Assembly (NCBI GenBank): GCA_903875045.1
Contig: CAIQUS010000035.1
Span: 1-64,000, forward strand
Source of the DNA: an uncultured Bacteroidales bacterium
GTDB taxonomy: Bacteria > Bacteroidota > Bacteroidia > Bacteroidales > FEN-979
Direction: 5' to 3'
DNA: 64,000 nucleotides
Below are positions 60,375 through 64,000 of the stretch, piece after piece. The position numbers were made by a program, and so were the translations under genes. The first letter of the stretch is position 1. Each line of letters opens with the position of its first letter. The notes under the pieces are model-generated. The model was not told the DNA's origin and did no database searches. It was given only the letters and a program-made list of their open reading frames with translations.

Positions 60375-63300
60375 ATGAAAATTTCCGAGTTAGCCATAAA
60401 AAATTCCCAGTTCACTTTTGTGATGTTTCTCATGGTGGTTGTGCTTGGTATCACGACAATTTTAAATATGCCGCGGTCGGAAGATCCGGAACTGAAATTT
60501 GACCAATTCCCTGTTGTAGTTGTTTATCCCGGTACAAGTCCGAAGGACATGGAAGAGCTGGTGGTCGATCCGATAGAAAAGAAGGTTTACGGGCTTGAAG
60601 ATGTTAAGCGGATTAAGAGCAGTATTGGCGATGGTTTCGCCATGATCAACGTAGAGTATAATTACCGGAGCGATCTGGATGAGAAATATCAGGAACTGGT
60701 TCGTGAGGTGAATGCAATGCGTAAGGAACTTCCCCAGGAAATTGTGAGCATTGATGTGCCGAAGTACACCCCGTCAAGTGTCAATGTGATTCAGGTGGCG
60801 CTGGTGTCAGAAAATGCGCCATCCGAAAAGCTCAGGAAAGCAGCAGAAAACCTGCAGGAAGAACTCGAGAAAATTCCATCCTTGAAAAATGTTGAGATCC
60901 ACGGGCTTGACGAGCAATTGGTCAGGGTTGAACTTCATCCTGAGAAAATGGCGCGGATGAACCTGCCCGTGAATGCTGTATTCGGAGCAATTCAGAGTGA
61001 ATTATCAGCCATCCCGGGAGGGAGCATTGAGGCCGGCAATAAAACCTACAATGTAAAAACCAGCGGAAAGTTCAGGAATGCCGAAGAGATAAAGAATACA
61101 ATCGTTTACTCCTTTAACGGACGCAATATTTTTTTACGGGACATTGCCGATGTTTACCAGGATCTGGCGACTGAAGATTATCAGACCAGGCTTAACGGAC
61201 ATCGTTGTGTATTTGTGGTTGCAGCGCAAAAACCGAATGAAAACATTTCGGCCACCCAGAAGGCATATCAACCGGTTTTAGCCCGTTTTAAAGCCAGCCT
61301 TCCAGCGAACATCGATCTGGTTCAGAATTTCGATCAGGCCGATAACGTGAACAATCGGCTTTCCGGACTGGGGAAAGATTTTCTTTTTGCCATCCTCCTG
61401 GTTGCGATCACTTTGCTGCCACTCGGGTTTCGTTCTTCACTGGTGGTGATGATCTCCATTCCGTTATCGCTGGCCATTGGCATTATTATGCTTAATCTCA
61501 CAGGGTTTACCCTTACTCAACTCAGTATTGTCGGGTTGGTTGTCGCTCTCGGACTGCTTGTGGATGACAGCATAGTGGTGATAGAAAATATCGAGCGCTG
61601 GATGCTGCAGGGATACAATCGCAAAGAGGCCGTTTTGAAGGCGACCAACCAGATCGGGCTTGCAGTAACGGGGTGCACCGTCACCCTGATCATCGCATTT
61701 TTACCCCTGGCATTCCTGCCCGAAGCTTCCGGGGATTTTATCAGGGGACTTCCCATGTCGGTCATCATGAGTGTGCTTGCTTCGATGTTGGTTTCACTCA
61801 CCATCATCCCGTTACTGGCAGGCCGCATCCTGAAAGAACACAAGGGGGCTTCTGAGGGAAATATTTTCATGCGCGGCATGAAGCGTTTACTGTTCAGTGG
61901 CCTTTATGCCAGAACACTTGAGCGTGCACTGGCCAAACCATGGCTGACCATTGCCATTGCAGGTTTGCTCTTTGCCGGATCCCTTGCGCTCTTTGGTGTT
62001 ACAGGATTCAGTCTGTTTCCGGCATCGGAGAAACCCCAATTTCTCATTCGCATTGTTACCCCGCTTCAGTCGGGACTTGCTTACACTGATTCTGTTACCC
62101 GGGATATTGAGAAGCAACTTGGGCGAATGCCCGATGTGAAGTATTTTGCTTCCAATATCGGTAAAGGAAATCCACAGGTATATTATAATGTCATCCAGGC
62201 CAATCTCAGGACCGATTTTGCTGAAATATTTGTCCAGCTGGATCAGCACACGCCTGCAAAAAAGAAACTGGAGATCATAGAAGCCCTTCGGAAAAAATGG
62301 ACCCCATATCCTGGTGCACGTGTGGAGGTAAAGAATTTTGAACAGGGCCCCCCGGTGCTGGCACCTGTCGAAATCAGGCTGTTCGGCGAAAACCTCGACA
62401 CACTTCGCCACCTGGCCGGTCAGGTTGAACAATTGTTGAAAAACACACAGGGTACCATGTATGTCAATAATCCGGTGAGCAACCTGAAAACTGATCTGGT
62501 GGTAACGGTGAACAAAGATAAAGCGCTTCAACTGGGTATTCCAACGGTGAACATCGGTCGGACAGTCAGGATGGCTGTTGCGGGTATTAAGGCCGGTAAG
62601 TTTACGGATGACGCGGGTACAAGCTTTGATATCCTGGTGGGCACTCCGCGTGAAGGAAAGCCGCGGCTTGATGTTTTTGATAACCTCTATGTGAACAGCA
62701 ATTCCGGAATCGCTGTTCCGCTGCAGCAACTGGCTTCCATCAAACTGCAAACATCCCCGCTAACCATCAACCATTATAATAAAGTCCGGACCGTTTCAGT
62801 CACAGCCTTTGTTCAAAAGGGTTTTCTGAATGATCAGGTCAACACAGAGGTGATCAGTAAAATGGATAAATTTATCATGCCTTCAGGCTACACTTTTTCG
62901 ATGGGTGGCGAGTTCGAGAGTCGTAATGAGTCCTTCGCCGGATTTGGAGGAATCATCATTGTTTCGTTCTTCCTTTTCATTGCTGTGCTGATTTTGCTTT
63001 TCAAATCATTCCGGAACACTCTGATCGTGCTTTCCGTGATCCCGCTGGGGCTGGTAGGCGCCATGATTGCTTTGTGGATAACTGGTAATTCGGTGTCGTT
63101 TGTGGCCATCGTAGGTTTGATTGCCCTGGCCGGGATCGAGGTGAAGAACACCATTCTGCTGGTTGATTTCACCAATCAGATGAGGAGAGAAGGAGCCCAA
63201 ATGGAACATGCCATCAGAAGCGCCTCGGAGATCCGGTTTCTGCCGATCATACTGACCTCGCTCACGGCGATTGGAGGGTTGATGCCGATTGCCATCTCTA

Positions 63301-63419
63301 CCAACCCGCTTATCTCACCACTTGCCATTGTGATTATTGGCGGTCTCATCAGTTCCACACTGTTGTCGCGCATAGTCACTCCGGTGATTTATAAACTCAT
63401 GCCTCCCAAATTGGGTTAA
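60375..63419 (+). CDS. RND-family inner-membrane efflux pump (HAE1/AcrB type)
   Basis: 1014-residue proton-driven pump with 12 predicted transmembrane helices and two large periplasmic loops. TM4 has the proton-relay Asp pair (LLVDDSIVVIENIERWM, about residues 396-397), and TM10 has a charged match (GLIALAGIEVKNTILLVDF), as in HAE1-type drug and organic-molecule exporters. The opening MKISELAIKNSQFTFVMFL is typical. It is the last gene of the TolC-adaptor-RND operon. The substrate could be a lipid, drug or waste product; it is not a classical heavy-metal (CzcA) pump by motif. A palindromic repeat array starts 36 bp after its stop. Confidence 0.94.
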   Translation: MKISELAIKNSQFTFVMFLMVVVLGITTILNMPRSEDPELKFDQFPVVVVYPGTSPKDMEELVVDPIEKKVYGLEDVKRIKSSIGDGFAMINVEYNYRSDLDEKYQELVREVNAMRKELPQEIVSIDVPKYTPSSVNVIQVALVSENAPSEKLRKAAENLQEELEKIPSLKNVEIHGLDEQLVRVELHPEKMARMNLPVNAVFGAIQSELSAIPGGSIEAGNKTYNVKTSGKFRNAEEIKNTIVYSFNGRNIFLRDIADVYQDLATEDYQTRLNGHRCVFVVAAQKPNENISATQKAYQPVLARFKASLPANIDLVQNFDQADNVNNRLSGLGKDFLFAILLVAITLLPLGFRSSLVVMISIPLSLAIGIIMLNLTGFTLTQLSIVGLVVALGLLVDDSIVVIENIERWMLQGYNRKEAVLKATNQIGLAVTGCTVTLIIAFLPLAFLPEASGDFIRGLPMSVIMSVLASMLVSLTIIPLLAGRILKEHKGASEGNIFMRGMKRLLFSGLYARTLERALAKPWLTIAIAGLLFAGSLALFGVTGFSLFPASEKPQFLIRIVTPLQSGLAYTDSVTRDIEKQLGRMPDVKYFASNIGKGNPQVYYNVIQANLRTDFAEIFVQLDQHTPAKKKLEIIEALRKKWTPYPGARVEVKNFEQGPPVLAPVEIRLFGENLDTLRHLAGQVEQLLKNTQGTMYVNNPVSNLKTDLVVTVNKDKALQLGIPTVNIGRTVRMAVAGIKAGKFTDDAGTSFDILVGTPREGKPRLDVFDNLYVNSNSGIAVPLQQLASIKLQTSPLTINHYNKVRTVSVTAFVQKGFLNDQVNTEVISKMDKFIMPSGYTFSMGGEFESRNESFAGFGGIIIVSFFLFIAVLILLFKSFRNTLIVLSVIPLGLVGAMIALWITGNSVSFVAIVGLIALAGIEVKNTILLVDFTNQMRREGAQMEHAIRSASEIRFLPIILTSLTAIGGLMPIAISTNPLISPLAIVIIGGLISSTLLSRIVTPVIYKLMPPKLG

Positions 63420-63455
63420 ACTCCCATAGTTGTTGTTTCGGTGGTTATAGTTGAT

Positions 63456-63828
63456 GCCCTACGGGCTAAGAGATGACGGGTTTCTGCTTTTTTTATGGAC
63501 GTTAAAGCCCTACGGGCCAGGGGGTGACAGGTTTCTGCTTTTTTTATGGACGTTAAAGCCCTACGGGCTAGGGGGTGACAGGTTTCTGCTTTTTTTATGG
63601 ACGTTAAAGCCCTACGGGCTAGGGGGTGCAGGTTTTTGTCCTTCTTTTATTGGTATTAAAGCCCTACGGGCTAGGGGGTGACAGGATTTTGTCCTTCTTT
63701 TATTGGTATTAAAGCCCTACGGGCCAGGGGGTGCAGGTTTTTGTCCTGCTTTTATTGGTATTAAAGCCCTACGGGCTAGGGGATGCAGATTTTCGCTGTT
63801 TTTTTTGATATGAAAGCCCTGTGGGCTA
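63456..63828. repeat. Tandem array of ~51-bp units with the palindrome AGCCCTACGGGCT
   Basis: Eight units begin at 63456, 63507, 63558, 63609, 63661, 63714, 63766 and 63816, i.e. periods of 51, 51, 51, 52, 53, 52 and 50 bp. Each opens with GCCCTACGGG and contains a perfect 5-bp hairpin (AGCCC-TAC-GGGCT). The linkers are similar to each other, which is unlike CRISPR spacers; the first three linkers form one group and the next three another. Located downstream of the RND pump gene. The 76-codon ORF over the first four units is an artefact of a period divisible by three. Confidence 0.93.
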
Positions 63829-64000
63829 TTTTGGTGAAATTGACATGGATAGGATAATTTGCATTATTCTTTGTTTGAGGTTTATGACGGTGGAAATTAA
63901 TAAGGTTTAACACAGTTTTTTTCATTGTTGTGAAAATTGTGATTACCTTCGGGCTGGTTTCCGGACGCAACCTCCATGGATCTGGTTTCATATTCAGAGA
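63829..64000. other. End of window without a recognised gene
   Basis: The last 172 bp are AT-rich and hold no convincing ORF on either strand. They may be the promoter region of a gene that begins outside the window. Confidence 0.5.

Noticed and set aside
61887-62750. 287-codon open frame on the minus strand inside the RND pump gene
   Set aside because: It is antisense to a clearly conserved RND region, has no domain, signal or promoter, and is rich in Cys/His/Phe as expected of a shadow frame.
63451-63681. 76-codon ORF with a repeating 17-residue unit
   Set aside because: It arises only because the first repeat periods are 51 bp; later periods of 52-53 bp break the frame, so it is not a gene.
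63456-63828. Possible CRISPR array
   Set aside because: The linkers between the palindromes are nearly identical within two groups rather than unique, the repeat core is only ~15 bp, and there are no cas genes.

Overview
The window looks like chromosomal DNA from a free-living member of the phylum Bacteroidota, probably a Bacteroidales-like environmental lineage. The evidence is type IX secretion (T9SS) sorting domains on exported proteins, a stand-alone GldM C-terminal-domain protein, FISUMP-domain proteins, HmuY-type lipoproteins next to a TonB receptor, a short 286-residue primary sigma factor, and several -7 boxes of the Bacteroidota form TAnnTTTG upstream of genes. No phage, insertion sequence, integrase or CRISPR array is visible.

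Layout. 0.1-7.5 kb: a large T9SS-exported propeller protein, a DUF2442 gene and tRNA-Arg on the minus strand, a FISUMP protein, a TPR protein and a GldM-like protein. 7.6-10.4 kb: parC. 10.5-19.0 kb: a signalling cluster of three kinase-less PAS proteins that share one C-terminal helix, a REC-PAS-PAS histidine kinase and an Rcp-type response regulator. 19.0-28.1 kb: flavodiiron protein, lipoprotein, tsaD, a TamB-like protein and a T9SS cargo protein. 28.2-43.2 kb: addA-like and addB-like nuclease/helicase genes, separated by about 9 kb that holds a peptidoglycan-recycling pair (AmgK-like kinase fused to a RapZ C-terminal domain, then MurU-like), an OYE-family reductase, a decayed and an intact FISUMP gene, a fibre-like repeat protein and an M6 metalloprotease. 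43.2-48.4 kb: an AmmeMemoRadiSam set (fused Memo-AMMECR1, radical SAM) around a spermidine-synthase-like membrane protein. 48.4-52.1 kb: an EEP-family phosphatase/nuclease, HtrA protease and rpoD. 52.2-57.3 kb: a probable haem/iron acquisition operon (two HmuY-like lipoproteins, a small T9SS-CTD-like ORF, a TonB receptor). 57.4-63.4 kb: a two-cluster Fe-S protein and a TolC/adaptor/RND efflux operon. 63.4-64.0 kb: a palindromic ~51-bp repeat array.

Most striking. (1) A kinase-RapZ fusion beside murU links cell-wall sugar salvage to a domain known in E. coli to sense glucosamine-6-phosphate. (2) Three adjacent sensor proteins with different inputs end in the same ~40-residue helix. (3) AmmeMemoRadiSam proteins appear to carry export signals. 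(4) Intergenic regions are filled with short tandem repeats of 5, 7, 8 or 9 bp whose unit sequence differs at every locus but whose placement against stop or start codons is constant. (5) A detached T9SS sorting-domain-like ORF is translationally coupled to the TonB receptor gene. All functional calls are from reading the sequence; no database search was run.
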